A stretch of 21,296 nt of DNA from Bacteroidales bacterium (GCA_012518155.1 JAAYTC010000327.1:1-21296); one strand, 5' to 3'; shown: positions 14,236-21,296, counted from the stretch's first letter. A program made the numbers and translations. The notes: generated from the letters alone by a model not told the origin.

Positions 14236-14715
14236 ATGAAAGAAATCAATTTAACCACAAAGATAGCTGTTTATCCGTTAGAGGAGTGCACCGACGCTGA
14301 AAAAAAACTGATCGAAGCCGCAAAAGAGGCCACGTTGAATGCCTACGCGCCTTACTCCCGTTTTCTGGTAGGTGCCGCTGTGTTGCTCGAAAACGGCCAA
14401 ACATTTATCGGCAGCAACCAAGAGAATGCTGCCTACCCTTCCGGTTTATGTGCAGAGAGAACAGCCGTCTTTTCTGCTCACTCCACTCTACATGATCAAA
14501 AAGTTGAAATGATCGCGATCGCCGCGTGGCGCGACGGTAAGTTCACCGAAGAGGTCATCACCCCCTGCGGTGCTTGTCGACAGGTGTTGCTGGAGGCTGA
14601 AAACCGGTTCGACGCTCCCATGAGAATACTCATGTACAGTGAAAACGCAGTTTACGTGGCGAACAGCATAAAGGAACTCCTTCCTCTCAGCTTCGGCGAT
14701 GAAATGCTTAAATAG
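14236..14715 (+). CDS. cdd: Cytidine deaminase
   Basis: A 159-residue zinc enzyme that converts cytidine and deoxycytidine to uridine and deoxyuridine in pyrimidine salvage. The substrate motif NAYAPYSRFLVGAA (35-48), the catalytic CAE (Cys72, Glu74) and PCGACRQ (zinc ligands Cys111 and Cys114) are all present. Bacteroidota Cdd proteins normally start with a short beta-strand like MKEINLTTKIAVY, which supports the ATG at 14236 even though it is very close to the divergent glucosaminidase start. A weak -7-like TATATTCG lies at 14202-14209. The gene ends 6 bp from the convergent lipoprotein gene. Confidence 0.95.
   Translation: MKEINLTTKIAVYPLEECTDAEKKLIEAAKEATLNAYAPYSRFLVGAAVLLENGQTFIGSNQENAAYPSGLCAERTAVFSAHSTLHDQKVEMIAIAAWRDGKFTEEVITPCGACRQVLLEAENRFDAPMRILMYSENAVYVANSIKELLPLSFGDEMLK
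14258..14265 (-). promoter_or_regulatory. -7 box for the glucosaminidase, inside cdd
   Basis: Reads TATCTTTG on the minus strand (perfect TAnnTTTG), 31 bp before the glucosaminidase ATG, within codons 8-10 of cdd. This gives a leader of about 25 nt. It implies that the two divergent genes overlap at their 5' ends at the RNA level. Confidence 0.5.
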
Positions 14716-14721
14716 AACTGG

Positions 14722-15225
14722 CTAGAACGAAGCTTCATACAACGACACCAAGTACCATTGCTTGTCGAACAGTTCAAAATAATAATCGGCATAAATGCCG
14801 TTATTAATACCCCGAATCTCTACCACGGCAGTATCGTTTCGGAAACGAACCACTTGGTAATACTGATCGTAGGGGCGTGTTAGGAAGGTGCTATCGTAGG
14901 TGAGGTCTATCATCTCCCATTCATATCTTCCAATCGTCTCCTCCATCGGTGCCATCCCCTCGTGATCTGTATCGGGCACGATCGCTTTAATGGGGAACTT
15001 GATCCGGTTTAATTGAAAAGATTGTTGCATACTGAACTTATGGAGAAAATGGTCGAATTCTTCCACGGTCAGTGAGTCGGTCTCGCCCGCCCCACTCAAA
15101 CCAGTTGCAGCCTCACTCCCTCTCTTGTCGACTCCCGTCTCTTTTTGCTCCTCACCACCGCGTTGGGTACAAGTGACGACAAGCGAGAAGAGAAGGCAAG
15201 GAAAAATGAAGCGTATTATTTTCAT
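14722..15225 (-). CDS. Lipoprotein, DUF4348-like
   Basis: A 167-residue predicted lipoprotein. The signal peptide (MKIIRF, then hydrophobic IFPCLLFSLV) ends in lipobox VVTC with Cys19 as the lipidated residue. A low-complexity linker rich in G, E, S and T (about 20-50) leads to a compact C-terminal domain: EFDHFLHKFSMQQSFQLNRI, IKFPI, then alternating strands DLTYDSTFLTRPYDQYYQVV, TAVVEIRGINNGIYADYYFE and KQWYLVSLYEA. This pattern fits the Bacteroidota DUF4348 family (NTF2-like); I assign it by recognition, not by search. Function unknown, location probably the outer or inner membrane facing the periplasm. It has its own promoter and converges with cdd. Confidence 0.72.
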   Translation of the reverse strand: MKIIRFIFPCLLFSLVVTCTQRGGEEQKETGVDKRGSEAATGLSGAGETDSLTVEEFDHFLHKFSMQQSFQLNRIKFPIKAIVPDTDHEGMAPMEETIGRYEWEMIDLTYDSTFLTRPYDQYYQVVRFRNDTAVVEIRGINNGIYADYYFELFDKQWYLVSLYEASF

Positions 15226-15229
15226 TTTT

Positions 15230-15270
15230 ATATTCGGCTAATTGTTTTTTATATCTAGGATAATTGTTTT
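15230..15270. repeat. Imperfect ~21-bp duplication in the lipoprotein leader
   Basis: ATATTCGGCTAATTGTTTT (15230-15248) and ATATCTAGGATAATTGTTTT (15251-15270) share ATAT and the ten-base TAATTGTTTT, with one inserted base between. The repeat lies in the 5' leader of the minus-strand lipoprotein gene. Confidence 0.45.
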
Positions 15271-15286
15271 CGCAACCCGTTTCCCA

Positions 15287-15294
15287 CAAAGGTA
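15287..15294 (-). promoter_or_regulatory. Bacteroidota -7 box for the DUF4348-like lipoprotein
   Basis: Reads TACCTTTG on the minus strand (perfect TAnnTTTG), preceded by a CTTTGG -33-like element with a 17-base gap between TTTG and the box. It lies 61 bp before the ATG at 15225, so the leader is about 55 nt. Confidence 0.55.
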
Positions 15295-15352
15295 CAAAAA
15301 ATCGTGATAACCAAAGAGTAGCGGGAAATAATTTTTTAAAAGAAAATATCGT

Positions 15353-15360
15353 TATCTTTG
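15353..15360 (+). promoter_or_regulatory. Bacteroidota -7 box for the DUF4922-serB operon
   Basis: TATCTTTG, a perfect TAnnTTTG, 21 bp before the ATG at 15382, in an AT-rich upstream region. With the divergent box at 15287-15294 it accounts for the 156-bp region between the two genes. No clear -33 TTTG. Confidence 0.55.
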
Positions 15361-15381
15361 TTTTTATAAAAGGGACAATCA

Positions 15382-16221
15382 ATGCAGCTACAGACTGAGA
15401 TAGAACATCTATTTTCAACTCAACAAAAAGAATGGGATCAACTGCGATCGGCTGTTCGCCAACTTGATGACATGAAAACCAAGACCTTTTCTTGGGACGA
15501 TCAACTCCATGTGAACGTGCAGTTTAACCCGGCAAGGAGCGCCTTAATGGAAGCATCTCCGCAACGGGAGAACAAACCCGGAGTTTGTTGCCTGTGCGAA
15601 CCCAATCGCCCTGCTCAGCAAAGAGGCATTCCCTTTCTGGATAAGTATATCATCCTTTGCAACCCATTCCCCATCCTAAGGAACCATCTCACTATTCCAC
15701 TATTCTCGCATGTGCCACAACGAATGGGAAAAAAAATAAGGGACATGCTCACGCTGGCGGAACAATTGCCCGACTACGTGGTTTTTTATAACGGCCCCGA
15801 TAGTGGTGCCTCTATTGCCGATCACTTCCACCTACAGGCGGGACGGAAAATGCCCGTGTTATTGCAAGGGGATCATGAGCTTCGTTCATGCCTCACCATA
15901 GAGAGCGAGAATAAAAATGAAGTGGAAGAACTATTCGACGATGTACTGCACTACTTGAAGGGAAGGCAGCCAGAAAAGGAAGAACCAATGATGAACGTGA
16001 TAACTTACATGGATAAAAACAGTTATCGCGTGCAGGTTTTCCCCCGCAGAGCACACCGGCCTTCTTGTTATTACATGGAGGGAAAAGAGAAAATCCTGGT
16101 TAGTCCCGGGGCGATAGATATGGCCGGATGTATTATCACCGTGAGGGAAGAAGATTTCGACAAGATAGAAAAACAACATATAATAGAAATATTTACGCAG
16201 GTATCGCTGCCTGTGATTTGA
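15382..16221 (+). CDS. DUF4922 domain-containing protein (HIT-like nucleotidyltransferase/phosphorylase relative)
   Basis: A 279-residue cytoplasmic protein. Residues 69-75 (CCLCEPN) look like part of a metal site. The segment NPFPILRNHLTIPL (94-107) and the later YNGPDSGASIADHFHLQ carry the histidine-triad pattern His148-x-His150-x-Gln152 seen in Ap4A phosphorylase, galactose-1-phosphate uridylyltransferase and GDP-L-galactose phosphorylase. This points to nucleotidyl transfer or phosphorolysis of a nucleotide-linked substrate, with His150 as the likely nucleophile, but the substrate is unknown. DUF4922 is mainly a Bacteroidota family. It is the first gene of the operon; serB starts 10 bp after its stop. 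Confidence 0.85.
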   Translation: MQLQTEIEHLFSTQQKEWDQLRSAVRQLDDMKTKTFSWDDQLHVNVQFNPARSALMEASPQRENKPGVCCLCEPNRPAQQRGIPFLDKYIILCNPFPILRNHLTIPLFSHVPQRMGKKIRDMLTLAEQLPDYVVFYNGPDSGASIADHFHLQAGRKMPVLLQGDHELRSCLTIESENKNEVEELFDDVLHYLKGRQPEKEEPMMNVITYMDKNSYRVQVFPRRAHRPSCYYMEGKEKILVSPGAIDMAGCIITVREEDFDKIEKQHIIEIFTQVSLPVI

Positions 16222-16231
16222 AAACAACCGT

Positions 16232-17467
16232 ATGGAAAATTCGGAGATCATTTTACTTAACATTAACGGAGAAGACAAGCCGGGACTTACAGCAGCACTC
16301 ACCGAGATACTGGCAAAACATGGTGCATTTATTTTAGACATCGGCCAGTCAGACATCCACCGTAACCTATCCTTGGGCATTTTATTTAAGTCGATGCACG
16401 ACAATTCGGGAGAGATCATGAAAGATCTGCTGTTCAAAGCATACGAGATGGAGGTAAACATCCGTTTCACGCCCATCTCGGTGGAGCGTTACTCCAATTG
16501 GGTAAGCATGCAAGGGAAAAATCGCTATATCATCACGTTATTGGGGAGAATATTAACAGCCCAGCAAATCGCATCCGTCTCAAGGATCATTGCCGAGCAA
16601 AATCTCAATATCGACAACATGGTACGCCTCACGGGACGAATCCCGCTGGATGAGAAACAACGTGCGGCAAAATCTTGCGTGGAGTTATCCGTTCGCGGTA
16701 CTCCCAAAAACCGCAAACAGATGCAGCAAAAATTCATGGAATTATCGTCCACGCTTAACTTCGATATCTCCTTTCAGGAAGAGAGCATGTTCCGGCGGAT
16801 GCGGCGCCTTATCTGTTTCGACATGGACTCCACGTTAATTCAAACAGAAGTGATCGACGAGCTCGCGGTAAAGGCCGGTGTAGGAGATAAAGTAAAAGCA
16901 ATTACTGAATCAGCCATGCACGGAGAAATCGACTTCACCGAGAGCTTTCGTCAACGTGTTCAACTACTGAAAGGGTTGGACGAGAAGGTATTGGAAGAGA
17001 TCGCGAAGAACCTGCCCATCACGGAAGGGCTCGATCGCCTCGTGAAAGTGTTACAGCGGGTTGGATTTAAAACGGCGATTCTGTCAGGAGGATTCACCTA
17101 TTTCGGCAACTACTTACAGGAAAAATATGGGTTCGATTACATGTATGCCAACGAACTGGAAATCGTGGATGGGAAGCTCACCGGCAACTACGTGGGAGAC
17201 GTGGTAGACGGGAAGCGAAAAGCAGAACTGCTCCGACTGATCGCGCAGGTAGAAAAAATCGATATTCGACAAACGGTGGCCGTGGGTGATGGGGCCAACG
17301 ATTTACCCATGCTCGAAATAGCAGGGTTGGGAATTGCATTCCATGCCAAGCCAAAGGTAAAACAGACCGCTGAACAGTCGCTTTCGACCGTGGGAATAGA
17401 TGGCATACTCTATTTCCTGGGTTACAAAGACTCGATGCTCGACAGCGAGCTACTCAACTATTATTAA
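16232..17467 (+). CDS. serB: Phosphoserine phosphatase SerB with N-terminal ACT domains
   Basis: A 411-residue enzyme for the last step of serine synthesis (phosphoserine to serine). The N-terminus holds two ACT-like domains: about 3-85 (INGEDKPGLTAALTEILAKH) and about 95-180 (ITLLGRILTAQQIASVSRII), which may sense amino acids. The HAD phosphatase domain follows with motif I CFDMDSTLIQTE (nucleophile Asp196, acid/base Asp198), motif II LSGGF (near 283), the conserved lysine region KRKAELL, and motif IV GDGANDLPML (near 351). The double-ACT form is the usual Bacteroidota SerB architecture. It is second in the operon, 18 bp before the USP-like gene. Confidence 0.95.
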   Translation: MENSEIILLNINGEDKPGLTAALTEILAKHGAFILDIGQSDIHRNLSLGILFKSMHDNSGEIMKDLLFKAYEMEVNIRFTPISVERYSNWVSMQGKNRYIITLLGRILTAQQIASVSRIIAEQNLNIDNMVRLTGRIPLDEKQRAAKSCVELSVRGTPKNRKQMQQKFMELSSTLNFDISFQEESMFRRMRRLICFDMDSTLIQTEVIDELAVKAGVGDKVKAITESAMHGEIDFTESFRQRVQLLKGLDEKVLEEIAKNLPITEGLDRLVKVLQRVGFKTAILSGGFTYFGNYLQEKYGFDYMYANELEIVDGKLTGNYVGDVVDGKRKAELLRLIAQVEKIDIRQTVAVGDGANDLPMLEIAGLGIAFHAKPKVKQTAEQSLSTVGIDGILYFLGYKDSMLDSELLNYY

Positions 17468-17485
17468 CGGACAAAATGAGCGGGT

Positions 17486-18424
17486 ATGGATTTAGTAGAC
17501 ATCATTGTAAACAGAATCGATGGAGATAACGAGCTAAAAAGGCCCATCCACGCGTTGGTCTGCTTCACTGATACAGCCACGGGGAAACGAATGGGAATAC
17601 TGGCTGCTCATTTTGCGCTTTCGAGACTGGAAAGTTCATCCATCACCTTCCTTCATCTCAAAGAGCCGCTTGCCCAGCCTGTATCCACGGGTGATGAGTC
17701 GACAGCGGACGATGAGTCGACAGTAATGGAGAGCGAGGTATACCAAAACAAAGCTTTCACCCGTATCATTGAGAAGGGAGAAAAAAACAAAATTACCGTC
17801 CGCACTTTCGTTAAACACTCCCGCGACCACGTGGCCGATATTTTAAAAACCTCGAAAGAACAGGGCAGCAACTTCGTGTTGCTAGGAGTGGATTTTTTAC
17901 GTTTCAAGCCCCTCCTTTGGCAAAAATATTACCGCCTGAAAACGAACCCGTCCTATTCTGAGAGTTACGTCAGTAACCAGTTTAATGAGGATGAAGCACG
18001 TGTTTTGAACGATATTGTTTCGTTGATTGATCGTAATCCTGCCGCAACCGGATTATTTATGAATCGCGGACTGGAAACGGCGGCTAAAATATTCGTGCCC
18101 ATTTTAAGTGCTGCCGATGTGCAGATACTCCCCTATGTTCATTTCCGGTTTGCCCAGAAAGAGGGCATAGAATTAATGATTTGGGATGCCATCGGAGCTA
18201 TCGAATCCGATCCCCGAATACAAAAGCTTTACCAGATGATCGTGAAAAAAACCGATGGAAAAGTTATGCTATGGGACAACGATCGTAAGATAGAGCGGGA
18301 TTTTATTCAAGAACAAGACTTGGTGATCATGGGCATTGACGGATGGGGAAAGCTACTTGCCGCGGCATTGCCATGGACAGATGTTCTCCCCAGCACTTTG
18401 ATTATCAAAGATCATTCACTTTAA
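17486..18424 (+). CDS. Soluble tandem USP-like protein, resembling a cation/proton antiporter C-terminal domain
   Basis: A 312-residue protein without membrane segments. It has two universal-stress-protein-like alpha/beta halves: about 18-135 (IHALVCFTDTATGKRMGILAAHFAL ends a first nucleotide-fold, NFVLLGVDF closes it) and about 180-312 (GLFMNRGLE, KIFVPILSAADVQILPYV, DLVIMGIDGWGKLL, PSTLIIKDHSL). The pattern and wording of the second half resemble the cytoplasmic tail of Bacteroidota CPA2-type Na+/H+ antiporters, where the tail follows about 400 residues of membrane helices. Here no transporter domain precedes it: serB ends 18 bp upstream. It may be a free-standing regulator or the remnant of a split antiporter. 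An acidic linker (DEST-repeats, 70-80) lies in the first half. The TPR gene follows after 4 bp. Confidence 0.7.
   Translation: MDLVDIIVNRIDGDNELKRPIHALVCFTDTATGKRMGILAAHFALSRLESSSITFLHLKEPLAQPVSTGDESTADDESTVMESEVYQNKAFTRIIEKGEKNKITVRTFVKHSRDHVADILKTSKEQGSNFVLLGVDFLRFKPLLWQKYYRLKTNPSYSESYVSNQFNEDEARVLNDIVSLIDRNPAATGLFMNRGLETAAKIFVPILSAADVQILPYVHFRFAQKEGIELMIWDAIGAIESDPRIQKLYQMIVKKTDGKVMLWDNDRKIERDFIQEQDLVIMGIDGWGKLLAAALPWTDVLPSTLIIKDHSL
17693..17728 (+). repeat. In-frame 18-bp tandem duplication in an acidic linker
   Basis: GATGAGTCGACAG occurs at 17693-17705 and again at 17711-17723, 18 bp apart. The duplication encodes DESTAD-DESTVM in the USP-like protein, in what looks like a flexible surface loop, so it keeps the frame. 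Confidence 0.7.
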
Positions 18425-18428
18425 CATT

Positions 18429-20672
18429 ATGGAACCAACAACTATAAAGAAACACCTCGAAGCCATTCGTTTGCACCTAACGAAAAAAGAACTCAAAAGT
18501 GCCATCGATGTTATCAACAAGTTGGTTAGCATTCAGCACAGCTGGACGTTCTCGGAGAAGCTTTCGGAGCTCGACACGCATTATCGCTACATGTTGCACT
18601 ACTTGGTGGAAGGTGGGAAAGACCCGGAGCGCGAGGCTATTCACGATAAGTTGACCCGTGATATTTATACCCTCGCGGATGACGCGGCTCACCACCTGTT
18701 GGTACAGGATAGCCCGGAGTTCTTTTTCGAGAAAACCAGAACACTCAATGTACGTACCCCCCTCACGATGGATGAGTACGCGGAGGCACTGGCTAAACAG
18801 GTAGACACTTTTTCATTCATCGGCTTACTGGAGGACGGCCCTGAAAAAGAGGGACGAGCACATCAAAATCAGGTGGCTTACGAGAACACGTTGCAAGACC
18901 TGTTTTACACCGTGTACGTTTCCCCGAGGAGTAAAAGTGACCAGATCGCGTCGATGCAACGGTTTATGGATAACCAGCAGGTGTCACTCGCCGCCAAATG
19001 TATGTTTATCACGGCACTTACAATGAATATCCTGCAGCGGTTCGACGCATCGAAGATCACTCTCTTACTCGATATGTGCCGCCGGACCGAACCGGAACTT
19101 TCCGCGAGAGTAATTATCGGGATAATCCCCATTTTTCAGGCCTATCGCTCACAATGGCATCTCTATCCGGAGTGTACCGGGCGACTTAAGCTACTGGCGG
19201 ATGATCCGGTTTTCAACCGTCGATTTATAGCTGCTCTTACCGGCTTTATCCGTGCACATGAGACGGAGAAAATCACCCAGAGACTCATGGAGGAGATCAT
19301 CCCCGAGATGATGAAATTAAGCCCCATCATTGGGAAGAAGATCAACCTTGACGAATGGATGGGAGAAACCGGGATCGAGGAGAAAAATCCGGAATGGCAA
19401 AAAATAATCGATGAAAGTGGTCTTTCCGACAAGCTGCAAGAGCTAACAGAGCTGCAAATGGATGGAGCCGATGTGTTTCACTCAACGTTCTCGAACCTGA
19501 AATCGTATCCTTTTTTTCGAGAGGTAAGCAACTGGTTCTTACCGTTCGACCCGCGTAATAGTGCATTGCGGAATCTGTTTACCGAAAAAGGAGAAGGCAC
19601 CTCGTTAATCGAAGCGATGTTCGAGTCGTCCCTCATTTGCGATTCAGATAAGTACTCGTTTTGTCTCAGCATAATGATGATGCCGGAAAACTACCGGAAA
19701 ATGATGATCGGACAATTAGGGGCCGAGGGAGAAGAGATAAAAAAGATGCAAGAGGAAGAGCGAGCACTGAACCCCTTTCAAAAAGAGGAGACAATCATTA
19801 AAAAATATATTCAGAATCTCTATCGTTTTTATAAACTTTACCCGCGACGCGAGGAGTTTTTCGATATTTTCACGCTACCACTCGATTATCATCAGATAGA
19901 ACCTTTCTACCCCATCGTGAGGCAACCCAAGCACCTCGAACATATTGCACTTTACTATTTTGAAAAAAACAATTTTAAAGAAGCAATAGAAGCTTACAGC
20001 CTACTGGCCGAGAAAGGGGGAAGGATGAAAAGTGAGACTTGGCAAAAAATTGGTTACTCCAAACAAATGCTAGGCGACATACGTGGCGCGTTAGACGCCT
20101 ACTTGCATGCCGACCTGATTGAGGAAAACAACACGTGGGTTCTTAATCGACTGGCATACTGTTACCGAATGTTGAAAGAGCCTACTACTGCATTAGAGTA
20201 TTATCGCCGGCTGGAACAGTTCCGTCCGGAAGATCTCACCATTCAATTAAATATTGGGCACTGTTACCTGGAGCTCAAACAGTACGACGAGGCTCTCAAT
20301 TATTACTTTAAAGTAGAACTGCTGGATAGCAACAGCACGAGAGCATGGCGCCCGGTCGCGTGGTGCGCTTTTCTCTCTTCAAAGTTCGATGTAGCACAAG
20401 ATTATTACACGCGTATTTTGGAGAACTCACCTACCGCGCATGACTTCCTCAACGCCGGACACGTGCAGATTAGTCTGGGAAACATCAAACGGGCTGTTGA
20501 GCTATACACGCTATCGAAAGAAAAAGCCGGCAGCATGGAGTCGTTTCAGAACTTGCTTTTCGACGACGAAGAGGAGCTAAAACAAGCCGGTGTAGATACG
20601 GGCATACTCCCATTCATCCTTGATAAGATGCGGTACGATGAAGCAGGTAATGAAGCAACTAAACTACCATAG
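18429..20672 (+). CDS. Large TPR-repeat protein
   Basis: A 747-residue, soluble, mainly helical protein with no signal peptide. Residues about 1-490 show no family I can name: a helical N-terminus (KKHLEAIRLHLTKKELKSAID), then long helices without TPR spacing. From about 500 to 700 there are some six tetratricopeptide repeats, the clearest being KSETWQKIGYSKQMLGDIRGALDAYLHA split over two helices, and later NIGHCYLELKQYDEALNYYF and NAGHVQISLGNIKRAVELYT. TPRs mediate protein-protein binding. The start lies 4 bp after the USP-like gene, implying tight co-expression, so the two products may act together. Such large TPR proteins are common conserved hypotheticals in Bacteroidales. It ends 1 bp from convergent nadD. 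Confidence 0.85.
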   Translation: MEPTTIKKHLEAIRLHLTKKELKSAIDVINKLVSIQHSWTFSEKLSELDTHYRYMLHYLVEGGKDPEREAIHDKLTRDIYTLADDAAHHLLVQDSPEFFFEKTRTLNVRTPLTMDEYAEALAKQVDTFSFIGLLEDGPEKEGRAHQNQVAYENTLQDLFYTVYVSPRSKSDQIASMQRFMDNQQVSLAAKCMFITALTMNILQRFDASKITLLLDMCRRTEPELSARVIIGIIPIFQAYRSQWHLYPECTGRLKLLADDPVFNRRFIAALTGFIRAHETEKITQRLMEEIIPEMMKLSPIIGKKINLDEWMGETGIEEKNPEWQKIIDESGLSDKLQELTELQMDGADVFHSTFSNLKSYPFFREVSNWFLPFDPRNSALRNLFTEKGEGTSLIEAMFESSLICDSDKYSFCLSIMMMPENYRKMMIGQLGAEGEEIKKMQEEERALNPFQKEETIIKKYIQNLYRFYKLYPRREEFFDIFTLPLDYHQIEPFYPIVRQPKHLEHIALYYFEKNNFKEAIEAYSLLAEKGGRMKSETWQKIGYSKQMLGDIRGALDAYLHADLIEENNTWVLNRLAYCYRMLKEPTTALEYYRRLEQFRPEDLTIQLNIGHCYLELKQYDEALNYYFKVELLDSNSTRAWRPVAWCAFLSSKFDVAQDYYTRILENSPTAHDFLNAGHVQISLGNIKRAVELYTLSKEKAGSMESFQNLLFDDEEELKQAGVDTGILPFILDKMRYDEAGNEATKLP

Positions 20673-20673
20673 T

Positions 20674-21258
20674 TCACTTGTAAAGCCCTTTTTTCTCGAT
20701 GTATTCATACACGTTCGGAGGTAGAAAAGCCCGAATATTTTTGCCATCCCGAATACTCTGCCGAATAAAAGTAGAGGAGATATCAATAAGCGGTGCTGCT
20801 ACTACCTGTACCCTATCTTGAAACTCCGGAGAGATAGGTACCTGCTGACCAACACGGGGATAAATGAGTAATTGATGGTTTTGGAGTATGCTTTCCCAGT
20901 TTTTCCATCGGTTGAAGAGTGTCCAGTTGTCTCCTCCAATTATAAGAGCGAAATCGCTCGTGGGGTGTTCGTTTTTCAGGGCGGATAGCGTGTCCACAGT
21001 ATACGAAGGCCGGGGAAGACGAAACTCAATATCCGATACGTGCATGTGTGAATATCCCTCCAACGCCAAACGGACCATATCAAGCCGTGACTGGTCACCC
21101 AACAAACCAGACGGGTCTTTTAACGGGTTGTGGGGGGTAACCACGAACCACACTTCGTCGAGGTAGGTGAACTCCCGCATGTAATTAGCCAACATCAGAT
21201 GCCCCATATGAATGGGGTTGAAAGATCCGGAGAAAACACCTATGGAGCGTCGTTTCAT
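20674..21258 (-). CDS. nadD: Nicotinate-nucleotide adenylyltransferase
   Basis: A 194-residue enzyme that makes nicotinate adenine dinucleotide from NaMN and ATP in NAD synthesis. The nucleotidyltransferase motif GSFNPIHMGH (residues 11-20) and the C-terminal ISSTFIR (160-166) are both present, as are TPHNPLK and GGDNWTLFNRWKNW. The length is normal. The ATG at 21258 is chosen because the conserved strand SIGVFSGSFNP starts right after it; a second ATG 16 bp upstream (21274), created by a tandem duplication, is out of frame. The gene is convergent with the TPR gene. Genes upstream of nadD lie outside the window. Confidence 0.95.
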   Translation of the reverse strand: MKRRSIGVFSGSFNPIHMGHLMLANYMREFTYLDEVWFVVTPHNPLKDPSGLLGDQSRLDMVRLALEGYSHMHVSDIEFRLPRPSYTVDTLSALKNEHPTSDFALIIGGDNWTLFNRWKNWESILQNHQLLIYPRVGQQVPISPEFQDRVQVVAAPLIDISSTFIRQSIRDGKNIRAFLPPNVYEYIEKKGLYK

Positions 21259-21274
21259 TGGAGCGTTGTTTCAT
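21243..21274. repeat. 16-bp tandem duplication over the nadD start codon
   Basis: TGGAGCGTCGTTTCAT (21243-21258) is followed directly by TGGAGCGTTGTTTCAT (21259-21274), 15 of 16 identical. On the minus strand each copy begins ATGAAAC, so the start region of nadD is present twice, 16 bp apart and in different frames. Confidence 0.85.
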
Positions 21275-21296
21275 AATTTATTGGGAACAAAATGAT

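Overview
The window reads as a contiguous piece of a Bacteroidota chromosome, most likely order Bacteroidales. Evidence is the gene families (GldH, DUF4290, DUF2520, DUF4348-like and DUF4922 proteins, a two-ACT SerB, a gliding-type RicT-GldH pair), the near absence of Shine-Dalgarno sequences, and repeated copies of the Bacteroidota -7 promoter box TAnnTTTG ahead of transcription units. Almost every base is coding. No tRNA, rRNA, CRISPR array, transposase, phage gene or other sign of recent transfer was found. The genus cannot be named from the sequence alone.

Layout, left to right. (1) 87-3138, minus: a four-subunit 2-oxoacid:ferredoxin oxidoreductase operon in the order ferredoxin (korD), alpha (korA), a 57-residue two-helix membrane protein, beta (korB), gamma (korC). 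(2) 3139-3544: a 406-bp non-coding spacer built largely from degenerate short tandem repeats. (3) 3545-6105, minus: ricT, gldH and a Rossmann/DUF2520 protein. (4) 6186-10953, minus: dxr, rseP, metF and holB, with a perfect -7 box just ahead of dxr. (5) 11024-13193, minus: DUF4290 protein, rimM and an orphan FecE-type ABC ATPase. (6) 13279-14226, minus: a secreted glucosaminidase with two LysM domains, divergent from cdd (14236-14715, plus) with only 9 bp between the two start codons. (7) 14722-15225, minus: a DUF4348-like lipoprotein, divergent from (8) 15382-20672, plus: a four-gene operon of a DUF4922 HIT-like phosphorylase relative, serB, a soluble tandem-USP protein resembling the detached C-terminus of a cation/proton antiporter, and a 747-residue TPR protein. 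(9) 20674-21258, minus: nadD.

Most genes are housekeeping: anaerobic 2-oxoacid metabolism (kor), isoprenoid precursors (dxr), envelope stress and membrane proteolysis (rseP), one-carbon metabolism (metF), replication clamp loading (holB), ribosome maturation (rimM), cell-wall cleavage (glucosaminidase), pyrimidine salvage (cdd), serine synthesis (serB) and NAD synthesis (nadD). I see no clear new defence, mobile or biosynthetic system. The points that most deserve attention are the antiporter-like regulatory domain without its membrane half, coupled to a large TPR protein; the number of short tandem duplications of unrelated sequence at gene boundaries; the repeat-filled kor/DUF2520 spacer; the tiny membrane protein inside the kor operon; and the 9-bp divergent promoter arrangement at cdd.
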